Positions 49,331 to 63,100 of a DNA stretch of 64,000 nucleotides are shown here, one piece after another; positions within the stretch are counted from its first letter, which is position 1; each line of letters begins with the position of its first letter. Both the position numbers and the translations under genes were made by a program. The notes under the pieces were generated by a model. It was not told the origin of the DNA and did not search any database. It saw nothing but the letters and a program-made list of their open reading frames with translations. The DNA lies in contig SCHM01000002.1 of assembly GCA_004123355.1 (NCBI GenBank), forward strand, positions 11,133,569 through 11,197,568, read 5' to 3'. Source of the DNA: Amphirosellinia nigrospora (Eukaryota; Ascomycota; Sordariomycetes; Xylariales; Xylariaceae).

Positions 49331-49614
49331 TATAAATCTATAAGCTTTAATAGCTATATTTTACTACTAGCTATAACACCTATAATCTTTATTTATAATA
49401 ACTACTTATAATAAATATATAACTGCTATTCGTAATAAATATATATAATAAATAAAATAACATTAGTAATAAATATAGCTGCCCTACGAATATTTAAACA
49501 GCTGCTTATAACGTAAACTTAAACTTTTTTTCTTTTTTATTTTATTTATAGATTTTATATATAATATACTATATATACTAAAGCTTTATCTTTTCGAGTA
49601 TATAAAGCGTAACT
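49331..49614 (+). repeat. 3' LTR of the Gypsy fossil
   Basis: Partner of the repeat at 42984-43267 in the same orientation. The difference pattern is dominated by C/T and G/A, as expected if both copies were mutated by RIP after insertion. Confidence 0.82.
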
Positions 49615-52600
49615 TTTTTAAAAAATTAATATATTAATAATCTTTTTTTTTAATAATAATAAATAAGTTTAAACTATTAACTACTTATTATATAAAGTCT
49701 TAAAAAAGCCTAGCTTTATTTTTTTTTTTGCTAATTTTTTTAACTTATAAATTAAATAAAAATAAAAACTTTTAATATTTAGCTTTTTTTAATAGTTTAA
49801 TTAACCCGTTAACTAAATTATCTTTTAATTTTATATATATTAGCTTAATATAATTAGCTTATATTTTTTAATTAATATAATAATATATTACTTTTATATA
49901 CTTTTTTTACTTTAATATAACTATATATTTAAACTAACTTATAGCTTTTATATTATTATATAAAAAATAATAAAACTATTTAATAATACTTTAAGTTTAT
50001 TTAAAAAGTTTTTTACTTACGTTAAATTATTTGCTACTTTATTTATTATAATATATTTATTTTTAGTAAAATTTTTCGTTATAACTAATTATAGTTTAAA
50101 ATACTATAATATTAATACGTTATTTAAAAATATAATATATTTTATTAATAATTTATTATTTTATAAATTTAATATTAAAATAATATTAATAATAATAAAT
50201 AAACTTATATTATTATAAATTTTATATAAATAGCTTTTTTTTAGCTTATTATATTTAATTTATATATTTAAAATACTTTTTATATATTTAGCTAATTATT
50301 TTATACTTTTAATATATTTATTAAAAAATTTACTATAAATTTTACTTAAATAAAAATAATAAACTTATATTAAGCTTTATAATTTAAATAAAAAACTTAA
50401 CTTATTAAATAAAAAATAATAATTAAATATTTTATCTTTAAAAATAACTTTTTTTTACGCTTTATAGCATAAATTATCCTTTTAATATTTATAAGTATAA
50501 AATATTTATATATTAAACTTAAACTAATAAATTAAATACTTTAATTATATATTACTTTTAATTAAAGCTTACGTTATTATTAATTTATTTTTTATAATTC
50601 GTACGCTTAAAACTAGTTAGCTTAATTTAAATCGCTTATTAAAATTATTTTATTAATTTTATAATAATACTTTTTAAATAATCTAAATTAAATCTTATAA
50701 TTAAAAAATTATTTATATAAAATATTATAATTTTTTTATTTTATAATTAATATATATAATATTATTAAAAATTATAAGCTTAAATTTAACCTTATTTACA
50801 ATTTTTTTAGCTTAATTTATTATTTATATTTTAATTATTTAAAGCTATATAAAAGCTTTATTAGTTTAATAATCTTTTTAACTAATTAATTATATTTTTT
50901 TTGTTTTAACTTAAAAGTTTCGAAATATTTTTTTAATATTTTAAACTATTTTATAAATATTTTCTTATAAAAGCTCCGTTAAAATATACTGCTATAAATC
51001 GATCTAAATAATATATTATCCTCGAATAGCTATTAAAACTATTAAAATCCTTTATAACGTTATTTAAACTATAAAAACAAAGTTTTATTATAATTAATAT
51101 TTTTACGCTAAATAAACCTATAAATATAAATTCTAGCTTATATTTATTTAGTTTATTAGTTAATAATACTTTTTTTAAATATTTATATATTAACAAAAAT
51201 AACTATAAATAGCTTTTATATATTCTATAAATCTTAAAATATTATATTTAAATAAACTATATATTTTTTTAAATATAGTTTTAAGCTACTTTTTTTTATT
51301 TTTTTTTATAAATGTTTTTTTTAAATAAGTTTATTAAAAATAAACATTTTTACTTAAGAAAAATATTATAAGTTATAAAATAAAGCTTAATTAAAAAAAA
51401 AAAATCTATTATTAAATCCACGTAATAAATCTAATAATAAATTTTTTAACTAATAATATACTAGCTGTTTATTTAAATATAAATATTGTTAAATAGCTTC
51501 TTTTTACGCTCCGCGTAAAAAAACTACTAGCAATATAAACTTTTTAAAAGCTTTATTAAAATACTAGGGCACAAAAAAGCTTTTATTAACTTAGTAAATT
51601 TATTTAAACTATATTATAATTATAATTCTTTTTATATAAATTAAGTAATACTTTTGTTTATTTTATTTTTTTATTATTTTATTTATAGGTAGCTATAATT
51701 TAAAGCTTCGGCAAAAAGTAAAAAACTTACTTATAAATATATTAAATATAGTAGCGTTAATAGCAAGAGGGTTAGCAAGAATTAGTACTAGAGTTAGAGT
51801 TGGTACTGGGGCTAAAATCGGTACTAAAGCTGGAGCGTTAATTACTTTGCGTAGCTTACTATAAAGGCGCTTGCTTTTCGTTTTTATTACTTTAAATATA
51901 AGTTTAAATATAAATAGTTTTACGGAAAATTTTTTTTTTTTAACAATATAAAACAAGGGCTATATTTAAACTAATATTTATTAATAAGTTTTTATAAATA
52001 TCGGAAATAATACATAAAATACTAATAATTATATTTATAACTTTATTTTTTTATTTAATTAAATAGTTAAAATTATTTTTTTTTAATTAAAATAATATTT
52101 AAATATAACTTCGATTTTATAAATATTACTTTTATTATTATTATTAAAATATTAATTAGTTTTAATAAGCTTTAATAATAATTTATTCGTTTAAAAAGAT
52201 TTTTATTATTTTTATATAATTATAACTATATAATAAAAATAATAAAATATATATAGTAATATTTAAAAAATTTAGTTCGTAAATTAAATTGCTAACTTTA
52301 CGTTTAATAACCTAAAATTTAATATATTATTATAAATATTTTTTAAAAAGTTCGCTAAATAAATAATAATTATTATATAAATAAAAAAAACTTTATTTAG
52401 TTTAAATTTTAATATTTAGTATTTATTATTAAAATATTTTTTTATTATAGCAATAGTAAATTTATAGCTAATTTAATATTTTATTATAAATAATTATATA
52501 AAATTTTACGTTTTTAAAGTTATATATATTTATTTAGCCCGTAAATATATTAAAAAAGCTAAAAAGTTTAAACCGAAATAACTATTTATATAGAATAAAT

Positions 52601-52831
52601 TATATAGCTTATAAAAACGTAAAATTAAAGTTTTATTATAAAGCAAAAATTATATCGAGCTAGTTTAATTTAAAATATATATAATTATAAAATATATTAT
52701 AATTTTAATTATTTAGTTTTTTTTTCGGATAAACTATTTTTTATAAATAATATATAATAATTATTAATAATTTAATACTTAATACTTTTATATGCTTTTT
52801 TAAAAATCAAAAATAAACTTATAATTATAAT
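49615..52831. repeat. RIP-degraded repeat DNA of undetermined family
   Basis: 3.2 kb between the two LTR elements. Minus-strand open frames at 50951-51196 and 51693-51956 are the longest but are not recognisable. A less AT-rich island (about 51740-51860) holds short imperfect repeats of GGTACTGGGGCT-like units. A strong hairpin, TTTTTACGC-TCC-GCGTAAAAA, lies at 51501-51521. This may be the left part of an older element into which the Copia element inserted, but I could not match it with the right flank. Confidence 0.5.
51501..51521. repeat. Perfect 9-base hairpin
   Basis: TTTTTACGC (51501-51509), loop TCC, GCGTAAAAA (51513-51521). It stands out because it keeps G and C in a block that has lost nearly all. 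It may be an element terminus or simply a RIP-resistant context (C in CG and CT only). Confidence 0.6.
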
Positions 52832-53119
52832 TATTAAATAACTAGAAAGTACAATATTATATATAATAATAAGTAAAATAAATATTAATATATATCGATC
52901 TATTTTTTTTAACTATTTGTATAAAAGCCGGGCTTTCGTACGGAAAATTCTTTTATACAAAAAAAATTCTACTATAATATATTATATAACTAAATCGGGC
53001 AAACATATTAACTTAATTTTATTATACGAACAACTAATATTATAATTAATAATTAGCTATTATATATAATTAATACTAATATATTAACTTTATACGTAAA
53101 TAATATTATAATTATAATA
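52832..53119 (-). repeat. Left LTR of the Copia fossil (3' LTR on minus strand)
   Basis: Matches 59834-60112. Landmarks are AAAATTCTTTTATAC, AAAAAAATTCTACTATAATA, TATTATATAAC and GCAAACATATTA, and the common end TAATATTATAATTATAATA. Confidence 0.8.
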
Positions 53120-56100
53120 TTAGTTTTTTTTTTTTTAGTTATAACGTATTTTATATAATTATTTTATTTAAATAAAAAATTTAAACATAAAAAAATATTA
53201 AATAATTATAAATAATATATAAATAAAAAAACGTTTAATAATATATTAAATTGTTATTTTTTAAAGTGCTTAATGTTTATATAACTATACGTAAGAAAAA
53301 AGTTAGCAAATATAAATAAAAAAGCTAATTTATATATAACTATTATATATAATTTTTTTATTTAATTTATTTAAATATTTTAAAAATTAAATAATATATT
53401 GCCCTTATATTTATTACTATTATATATAAGTTAAGTTATTTTTATACTATTTTTTGTTTTTTTTTTTTTTTTTCTTTTTTTACGCGCGTATACTTACTTA
53501 TATATATATATATATATATACGTATATATTATATTTCGTATATATATTCTAACCATTTTTATAAACTTATATAATATTAAATCTAATAATTATTATATAA
53601 TAAATATAATATTAGCAATATATTAATAATAATACTAGTAGTATTAATAATATTAGCAATATTAATAATAATTTACTATTATTATTGCTATTATTATTAT
53701 ATATAAAGCTTTTTAAGTTTTTTAAATATTATATTAATAAATAATTAAAATAAAATTACTAATTATTAATAATAACTACCGTAAAACCTATTAACTTTAT
53801 TAAGTTTTATTTATGTTTTATATTTTTTACTTTTAGTAATATTATATAGTTCTAAACTTTATATATTTAAAAAATAATAACGCTATAAAAGTTTATAGCT
53901 TTTTTATTAAAAGTTAAGCTTATAAAGTTTTTATATTAATATATATATATAAATATATATATTTTTTTTATTTATTTATATAATAATTTTTAATATATAT
54001 TTTAGCTAATTTATTTTATCGTACGATAAAACGAAAAAATATAATTATTTTGCTTTTTATATAATATTATTTTTTAAATATTATCGATTATTATTTTACC
54101 GATATATAAATAAAATTTATATATTAAAAAAATATTTTTACGATTTTATTTAAAATTATAGCTAAATTATTATCTTATATTAAAATAATTACGTAATAAT
54201 TATTAATTATTAAAATGTTATTTAATTAATATTATATAATATTAGGTTTTTAAAATAGCGCTTATAGCGCTTATATATAGCGATTATATAATATTTTTTT
54301 TTTTATTATATATAATTTAATTTAAAAAAAAAAAAAAAATAAAAAATTAATTATATATATTATTTTTCGAAATATAATTTTAATTATTATTTTACTATAA
54401 TTTTCTAACTTTTTTACTATTTATATATAATATTGCTTTTTTAAATATTTATATATAATATATTATTTTTATATATACCGGCTATTATTTATTATATAAA
54501 CGTATTTTTTAGTTTTTTAATAAATATTTTAATTTATAAATAGCTTATTTATAAAAACTAAAGTTTTTAATATTTAGTTTAATATACGTTTAATAAATAT
54601 ATTAGCTAGGTTATTTTTACTATTAATTTATTATATTTTAAAAATTTTTTTTTTTTATACGATTTTTAAAAAAATATAATATTTATTATTAATTTTTTTT
54701 TTTAAATTATTTTTAGTTTAACTAAACAATTATATAATAATTTAAAATTTAAATATAAAATAGTAAATATTAAAAATAAATTAAATATTTTTATAATTTT
54801 TAAAATATTATATAAAAAATAATAATATTATTAAAACTGCTAATTATATTATATAATTTATTAGCTAAAATATTTTAATAATTTTTTATATTTGTTTAAA
54901 TTTTAATATATAATATTTTTTAATTTTAAAATTTAAATTTATTATTTTTTATATAAGCTTTAATTATAAATATAATAATAAATTTAAACTATAAAATTAT
55001 ATTTATATTATTTACGAATAATTTTATAAAAATAAAAAGTTTTATATAATAAAAATTAAAAAAAATAAATATAAGCTTTTTAATAAGTTATTTTTTTATT
55101 ATTTAATTTTATTTAATATTTTAATATTATATAATTATAGCTTAATAATTTAAGCTATAATAAAATTATATATAATTTTAAATTAATATATTATTAATAT
55201 ATATTTTTTAGCTTATTAAAAAATATAAGCTTAAATAATTTTTTTATATAAAAGTTAATTTTAGCTAAATTTTTAGCTTAGTTTTTTTAAATTATTATAA
55301 TATTTTATTTATACGAAAAATTTTTTTGCTATTAAACTTAAATAAATATTTAAAAAATAAAGTTTTTTTAGTTTCGTACAAATTTGCTTATTTAAGTTTT
55401 TTTTTTTCGCGTATAAAAAATTTAGCATATAAAGCTTAATATATTATTTGTTTATATTTTAATTATTTTAAAAATATTTAAACTATTATATATAATTAAT
55501 AAATATAAGTTATATATAAATATTTATATTTTAAGTTTTTTTTAATAATATTAATAATATATTTTAAACTAATATAGTTTAAATTTAATTAAACTATATA
55601 AAATTATATAATATATAAAATAATTTTTAAAAAGTATTTTTTTTTAGCTTTAAAAATAAATAAATATAAATATTGCGTAATAGTTTATTTTTTAACTAAA
55701 TATAAACTTAAAATATTTTTAAGCTTATATAAAACTCCGAAATTTTATATAAAATAAAATAAATATTAAAATTAACTATTAGTTTATTTATTAAATCGTT
55801 AATAATTAAATTAAAATAATATTTTTTTCGATATTATTATATTTTTATATAATAAGTTTAAATTTTTTATATAGCTTTATAATTTTTTTTTTAATTTTTT
55901 ATACAAATAAAACTTAAAAATATATTTTTTTTTATAAATATTTAAGTTATATATAATAAATTTAAAAACGCTTCGTATAATAAGTTTATTAATTTTTATT
56001 ATATTTAATTTTTTAAATAATTTATTAAAAATTATAATAATTTTATTTATATATAGTTTAATTATTAATTTAAAAGCTTATTTTTTTTTTTTTAAAAAAG

Positions 56101-59100
56101 TTTATAATATTTAAATTATATAATAAATATATTTAAGCATTATATAATAATAAAGCTAAATTTTTTTTTTTTAGCTAATTATATTTTTTTTAATAATTAT
56201 TAGCTATATAAATTATATATTATTTTAATTAAATTATTTACTTAAATATTTTTCGTATAATAATATAGTTTAATTTATATATATTAAAAATATATTAATT
56301 TATTAATTAAAGCTATAATTATATTTAATTTTTTAATTGTTTAATTTTATATAGTTTTTTTATTTTATTTTTTTTTTTATATTAAGATTTCGTTTCGAAA
56401 AAAAAATATAAATACGTTATATAAAAATAATTTATTTCGTTTTTAATTGTACGATTAATTTTAACTTTTATATAGTTTTTATATAATATTTTTATTGCTT
56501 TTTAAATAGCTGCTATTTTTTATATAATAAAAAAAATAAAAAAACTTTTTAATATAAAATAAGTTTCTAAAAATAAAAAAAATTAATATAAAACTATTAA
56601 ATTTAACAATATTATTTAATGCTTTTATTATTATTTATAAAATTAATTTATTATTTATATATATATCGATTTTTTTCCGAAAAATATTATATATATATTT
56701 AAATAGCTTATATATTTATTTTATTTTTTTTATTATTTAATATATTTTAATAAACATTTTATAGCATATATATTAGTTATTTTTATATATTTTTTAAATT
56801 TATCCGATAAAAAATTTATTTTAAAATTATATATAATATTATTAAAAAGTTTTTAATAAATATTAATTTAATATTTATATAATATTTTTTATATTTTATA
56901 AATATTAATTTTAAAAAAATCGCCGCTTAAAATAATATAATAATATTAATAATATATAATATATTTTAATTATTTATTTATATAATATTTATAATTATTT
57001 TATAGTTAAATTTATAGTTATTTTTAATTATAAATTTAAATCGTTATAAAGCTTTATTATATATTTAGTAATAATAATAAAATTTTTAAATTTTTTTTAA
57101 AATAAATTGTTCGATTTTATATTTTACGCGAAATAATATTTTATATAATTTTTATAAAAATATTTAAATCGTTTTATAAATAATATAGCTTAGTTTTTAT
57201 AAATAACTAGCTATTTTATATAAACTAATATTAAAAATAAATAGCTTTATTTATATATAATAAAAATATCTGCTTTTTTTTTTTATAATAATATTTTTAT
57301 ATTATTAAAATATACTTTTAAATAGTTTATATTTTTTAAAAAAAATAAAAATAAAATAAAAATATTTAAAATATAAAATATTATATAGCTAATTTAATTA
57401 TTAATTTTATTATAAGATTAAAATTATTATATAGTTTTTATTAAAGCTTATTTTAGCTATTTTAAAAGTTTAAATAATTTTAGCTTTTAGGTTTTTTTAC
57501 GTAAACTTTTATTTATAGTTTTTTTATAGTAAAAAATTTTAAAGCTTTTATATTTTAAATAATATTTTAATATTTTATATAATATTAATTATTAAATATA
57601 AAAATTAAATAATTAATTTATAATTATTAATTAAATATTTTTTTTTATATATAATATATAAATATATTATTTATAATATATTATTAATATTTTTATTTTA
57701 TATTTAAATTTTTTTTTTTTTTTTATATATATTTAAATAATTTTTATATTTAATTAAATAAATTAAAAATTCTTTGAAAATTAGTTTATTTTCGAATATT
57801 ATTTTATACGTATAAAATATTAATTTTTTATATAAAACTTTTTTTAAAAAATATAATTAATTAGTATTTTTTTTTTTAATAAATAATTTTTATTTATATA
57901 TAAGTTTTTTAAAAAATACTATTTATATAATTTAATTAATATATTATTTTTAAAAATTTTAAAATATTATATAATATTTTTATATCGCGTAAAATAATAA
58001 TTAATTTAATTATATTATTAATTTATATATATAAAATTTTTTATTTTTTATATAAAATATTAAATTATTAAGTTTTTTTTAACTTAAAAATATAAACAAA
58101 AGTTTAAAAAAATCTTTATATATAAGTTTTTAAAAAATAAATAATTTTAAATTCTAGAATATTTTTATATATATAATAATAATTATATTTAAATAAATTT
58201 TTTTAAATATTTTGCTTTAAATATTTTTTAAGCTTTAAATAGCTTATTAATTATAACTTTTAATATTTTATAAAAATAGATTTTTTTTTATTTATATTTT
58301 ATAAAAATAATATTAATTTAATTAGTTTAATATTAATTATAGTTTATAATTATATTAAAATATATTTATAATATTATACGTTTTTTTTTACGTATAATTA
58401 AAACTAATATAATATATATAATAATTTTTTATATAATTAGTTAATATTATAAAAATATAGCATAAAACTAATTTTTTATAATTTCGAACTTATAATAATA
58501 ATTAATAAATTATTATATTTATTATAAAATAAATTATATAGCTTTTTAAAATAGTTTTTTTTTTTTTATTAAGTTTTTAAAAAAATTTAATATTTCGTAA
58601 ATAAAATAGCTTTATTTTAAATATTATATATAAAAAATTTAAATTTTAAATAAAAATATTTTTATATTTAATATTATATAATAAATAAATTATTTTAAAG
58701 TTTAAAAAATTTTTAAAAAACTAATATTTTATTATACGTTAAAAATAATATATTTTTTTATATAAAAAATAAATTATTAACTAAAATAAATAATAAATAA
58801 CGTTTAATAATTATAAAAATTTAAAATTTTATTTTTAATATTTTATTTTTATATAATTTTTATTATTTAAAGTTAAAAAGCTAGCTTTTAGTTATATATA
58901 TAAGTTATTTTACGGCTGTTTTTTTGTTTATTTTTTTATTTTTTTTTATTTGTTTTTTTTATTAAAAAAAAAAATCGCAAAATTGCTTTATTATATAAAA
59001 AACTTATTAATTTAAAATTATTAATTAATATAAAAATATAAATATTATCCGAAATAATTATATAAAAATTTAAAATTTATACGTTAAAATATATTTTTTT

Positions 59101-59833
59101 TTATAATTATAATATAGTTTTTTTTTAATTATTTTATAAATTTTTAATTTAAAACGCTTTTTATATAAAAAATTATAAATTTTTTTAATAATTTAAATAT
59201 TAATTTTATTAAATATTTTAAGTTTTATTATTTCGAAGTTTTTTATTAATATTTTTAAAAGTTTTTTAAATTATATAAAATATAATTATATTTTATATAT
59301 AAATATACTATTTATATATTAATTTATTTTATAATAGCTATTTTAAAGTTTTATAAAATATTTTATACGTATAAAAGTTAATAGTTTTTTATATAAAACT
59401 TAAAATATACTAGTTTTTTAAGCGATTTTTTTAGCTATATATTATATAAAATATTAACTAAAAAAATAAAAAATTACTTTTAGCTATTTTTTTAAAATAT
59501 AGCGTTTTTATACGTTTATTTATATTAGCTATCGTATAATTAATTATTATTTTTATTATATTCGAAAATATTACGGACGAAAAATTATTAAATTATATTA
59601 TAAACTTTTATATAATTCGTATATAATAATTAAAAATAATATAATTGCGCGCTATTAATTAAACTTTTATATAAAAATATAATATTAAAATATATTAAAA
59701 TAATTAATTTTTTTTTTTTATAATATAATATTAAAAAAACTAAAATATAATATAAAAAACGTAGCTTATATAACTAAATTTAAATTGTTTTTATTTTTAC
59801 TAATTTATATTTTTAGCTAAAAATATTAATTAG

Positions 59834-60112
59834 TATTAAATAGCTAAAAAATATAATATATATATAATAATAAATAAAATAAATACTAATATTATAATTT
59901 ATTTTTTTAACTATTCGTATAAAAACCGAGCTTTTATATAAAAATTCTTTTATACGAAAAAAATTCTACTATAATATATTATATAACCGAATTAAGCAAA
60001 CATATTAGCCTAACTTTATTATATATAAACAGCTAATATATAATTAATTTAGTTATTAACGCAGTTAATACCGATATATTAATTTATACATAAATAATAT
60101 TATAATTATAAT
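59834..60112 (-). repeat. Right LTR of the Copia fossil (5' LTR on minus strand)
   Basis: Partner of the repeat at 52832-53119, same orientation, differing mainly by transitions. Confidence 0.8.
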
Positions 60113-63100
60113 AGTAATTAAATAATTTTTTTAAAAATATTTTAATTATTTAAAAATAATTATTTAATTAAAATTATTGCTTAGTTTTCGGTAATATATT
60201 TTATATTGCTAAAAATTATAAACGTTTGTTTAAACATATAATAAAAAACCGTTATTATATAATTATATATATTAAAGCTTTTTAATTATTATAAAATATT
60301 TTATAATTTAACTAAAAATAATAATAAAATAAAATTAATTATAATTATTTATATTAATAATATATTTTTAAGTTTAATTAAATATAAGCTATTTATTAGT
60401 TTTTATTTATTATTACGATTAATATTATATTTTAAATAATATTTATAATATTTTTTAACATATTATAACTTTTTATAAATTAAATATAGTTTTAAAGCTT
60501 TTATTATCTAGTTAGGTTTAAAATAATGCTTTTTATTATATATATATATATAATATTTATTTATATTATATATAAAACGTAAAATCGTTTAATTTTTTTA
60601 TATTTATTATAATTAAACTATTTATAAAAAAATAAATATTTAGTTTTAAAAAAAATAATAACGTTTTTTATTATATAGCTTATAAAATTAGTTCTAGCAA
60701 AGTTTATTTAGGATTTTTTTATAATAAAAATTTATTTTATATTTTAGCTTAAAATCGCGTTTAAACGTATTATTTATTATTATTTCCGTAATATATTTTA
60801 TTATATTTTATAAAGTTTAGTACCGCAAGTTTTTATAATTGTTTTAATTATTTTTTAAATTTATAATATTTATACTATAATAAATCGATTTAGTATATTT
60901 AAAATATAGTTAAAACGTTTTAATAAATAAAATATTTAAAAGCTATATTATAATAAATATATAAATAAATAATAAGCTAATTATTCGCTTTATTAATAAT
61001 AAAATATTTAATAAAATCTAGTTAATAATGCTTTTATAGCTAAATAATTTATTAAAACAATTATATAATATTTATTTAAATAAATTATAATATAAAGCTT
61101 TTTTATAGTTTATATAAAATATATTATTTTTATTTAAAAAGCTATATTTAGTTTTAGTTTATAATAAATATTAATTTAAATATATAATTAGTTATATTTA
61201 CGTAAAAAATATAAATTCGCTTAATTTTTATTTAAAATTTAGTTTAATATAAAAAACTATAATATTAAAACTTCGTTTAAAATATTTATTAATTTATAAA
61301 TATAAAATATAATCTAAGTTATAATAATAAAACGTAGTTTTAAAATAAATAACGTTTTAAATAGTATTAAAAAAAACTATTTTAGCTAGTATAAAATTAT
61401 AATATATAGTTTATATATAATGCTTATAATAACCTAGGTTATATTTATTATTTTTTTTTTTTAGCAACTTTTAGTAAATAAAGCTATTTTACGTTTTTAT
61501 AAAAGCTCGGCTAATTATACGTAATAAAAAAAAAGTTATAAAAAAATCTATTTGCGCTAAAATATTATTTAAAAGCCTAAAAATTCTTAAAAATATAAAT
61601 TATTTAAATATTTATATACGTTTAATAATAATAAATATTTTAAAATATTAATACGAAATTTAAAAAGTTTAATAAAAAAATAACTAATAAAAAACTTTTT
61701 TAATAATATAATAATATTTTTTAATTAAAACAAACTAAAAATAATATTTAAATATTATATATTTTTCGAATATATTAAAAAAATAATAATATTATTAATA
61801 AAATAAATAAAAATAAAAATAAAAATAAAAAAACTTATTTATATACTTTTAAATAAATTAAAAAAATTTATATATTTTATTAATATTACGTTAAATTACT
61901 TTATATTATAAAAACTATAATAATAAACTTATTTTTATAATTAAAATAAATTAAAAATTAATAAAAAAACTAGTTATATTAATATAAATAACATAAGCTT
62001 TTTTATAAAAGTTTTTAATTATTTTATTTTATAAAAAAAAAAATAACTATTAAAATAATAATTTTATTAAATTATTATAAATTAATAATTATTCGGCTTT
62101 TATTTATACTATAAATTTTTTTTAAATAATAATATAAAATATATAAAAAGTATAGTTTTATTTATTTAAATTATATAATTTATTTATAAAGTTTATTATA
62201 AGTTTTATTAAAGATTTTTATATTTTTTCGATTAAAAAAATAAACTTTTATATTTAGTTTTATTTTTTACTAATTATTAATAAAAAAAATTTTTAGCTGC
62301 TTTATTTTAAAAATATCGATTTTGTTTTATTTATTTAAATATTATAAGCTTCGATAATTTTAGTAAATTTAGCTATTTCGGAAGCTTTTTTAATATAAAT
62401 ATAAATATTATTAATTATATTTTTAAAAAATCTATAAACTTTTTAATACTTAAAATAAAATATATTTTAAAAGTTTAAGCTTAAAAAGTTTTTTAATATT
62501 AATATATATAGTTTTTTTAATAACAGTATAGTTTTAATACTTATAATAAAATTATATATTATATTAATAAAAAAAATATTTAAAAGCTAAACGTTAAAAA
62601 TATTAATAGCTAAAAATAAAAATATTATTTTTTATATAAAGCTAATAATATAATTATTAGTTTTATAAGCATTATTATAAAATAACTATAAAATTCGCTA
62701 GTTCGTTTATAAATATTAATTCTATTAATATTATATTAATTATAATAGCTATAATAATTAACGTTATATTAAATTTAATATTTATAATAATAAGCAAATT
62801 TAAAATAGTTAAAAATCTTAAGCTAATTATTTTAGCTAATAATATTATTAAAATAACTATTATAATAGCTAGAGTTTTTATAGTTAATTTTTATAAACTA
62901 ATATATATATTATTATAATTTTTGCGGATTTATTTTAGTTTAGTATTTTTATTTATTTTAACTAAAATATTCGTAATATTAATAGGATAATTTTAAAAGT
63001 TTTCGTATTTATTATAATATTTATTATATTTTTATATATTATTATAAAATAAAAATTATAATTAATAAATAATAGTTTATATTTAACTTATAAATACGCA

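Larger units (their letters stand above)
42984..49614 (+). mobile_element. Dead Ty3/Gypsy LTR retrotransposon (about 6.6 kb)
   Basis: Two direct repeats of about 283 bases (42984-43267 and 49331-49614) frame about 6.06 kb of internal DNA. Within it, a stretch around 46330-46480 still has the outline of the Ty3/Gypsy reverse transcriptase core on the plus strand; RNase H and integrase would follow to the right, toward about 48.4 kb, in the Gypsy order. The element is heavily RIP-mutated throughout, broken in all coding parts and certainly immobile. Differences between its LTRs are mostly of the RIP transition type, so LTR divergence cannot date it; it is old relative to at least one round of RIP. 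Target-site duplications could not be resolved in the AT-rich flanks. Confidence 0.8.
52832..60112 (-). mobile_element. Dead Ty1/Copia LTR retrotransposon (about 7.3 kb)
   Basis: Direct repeats of about 280-288 bases at 52832-53119 and 59834-60112 frame about 6.7 kb. A T-run just inside the left repeat fits a polypurine tract read on the minus strand, and a minus-strand stretch near 54560-54625 has the outline of the C-terminal end of Copia RNase H, close to the left repeat as expected for minus orientation. The interior is AT-rich through RIP, broken in every coding part and immobile. LTR divergence is of the RIP type and cannot serve as a clock. Family assignment rests mainly on that one stretch and is moderately sure; the LTR pair itself is clear. 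Confidence 0.68.
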
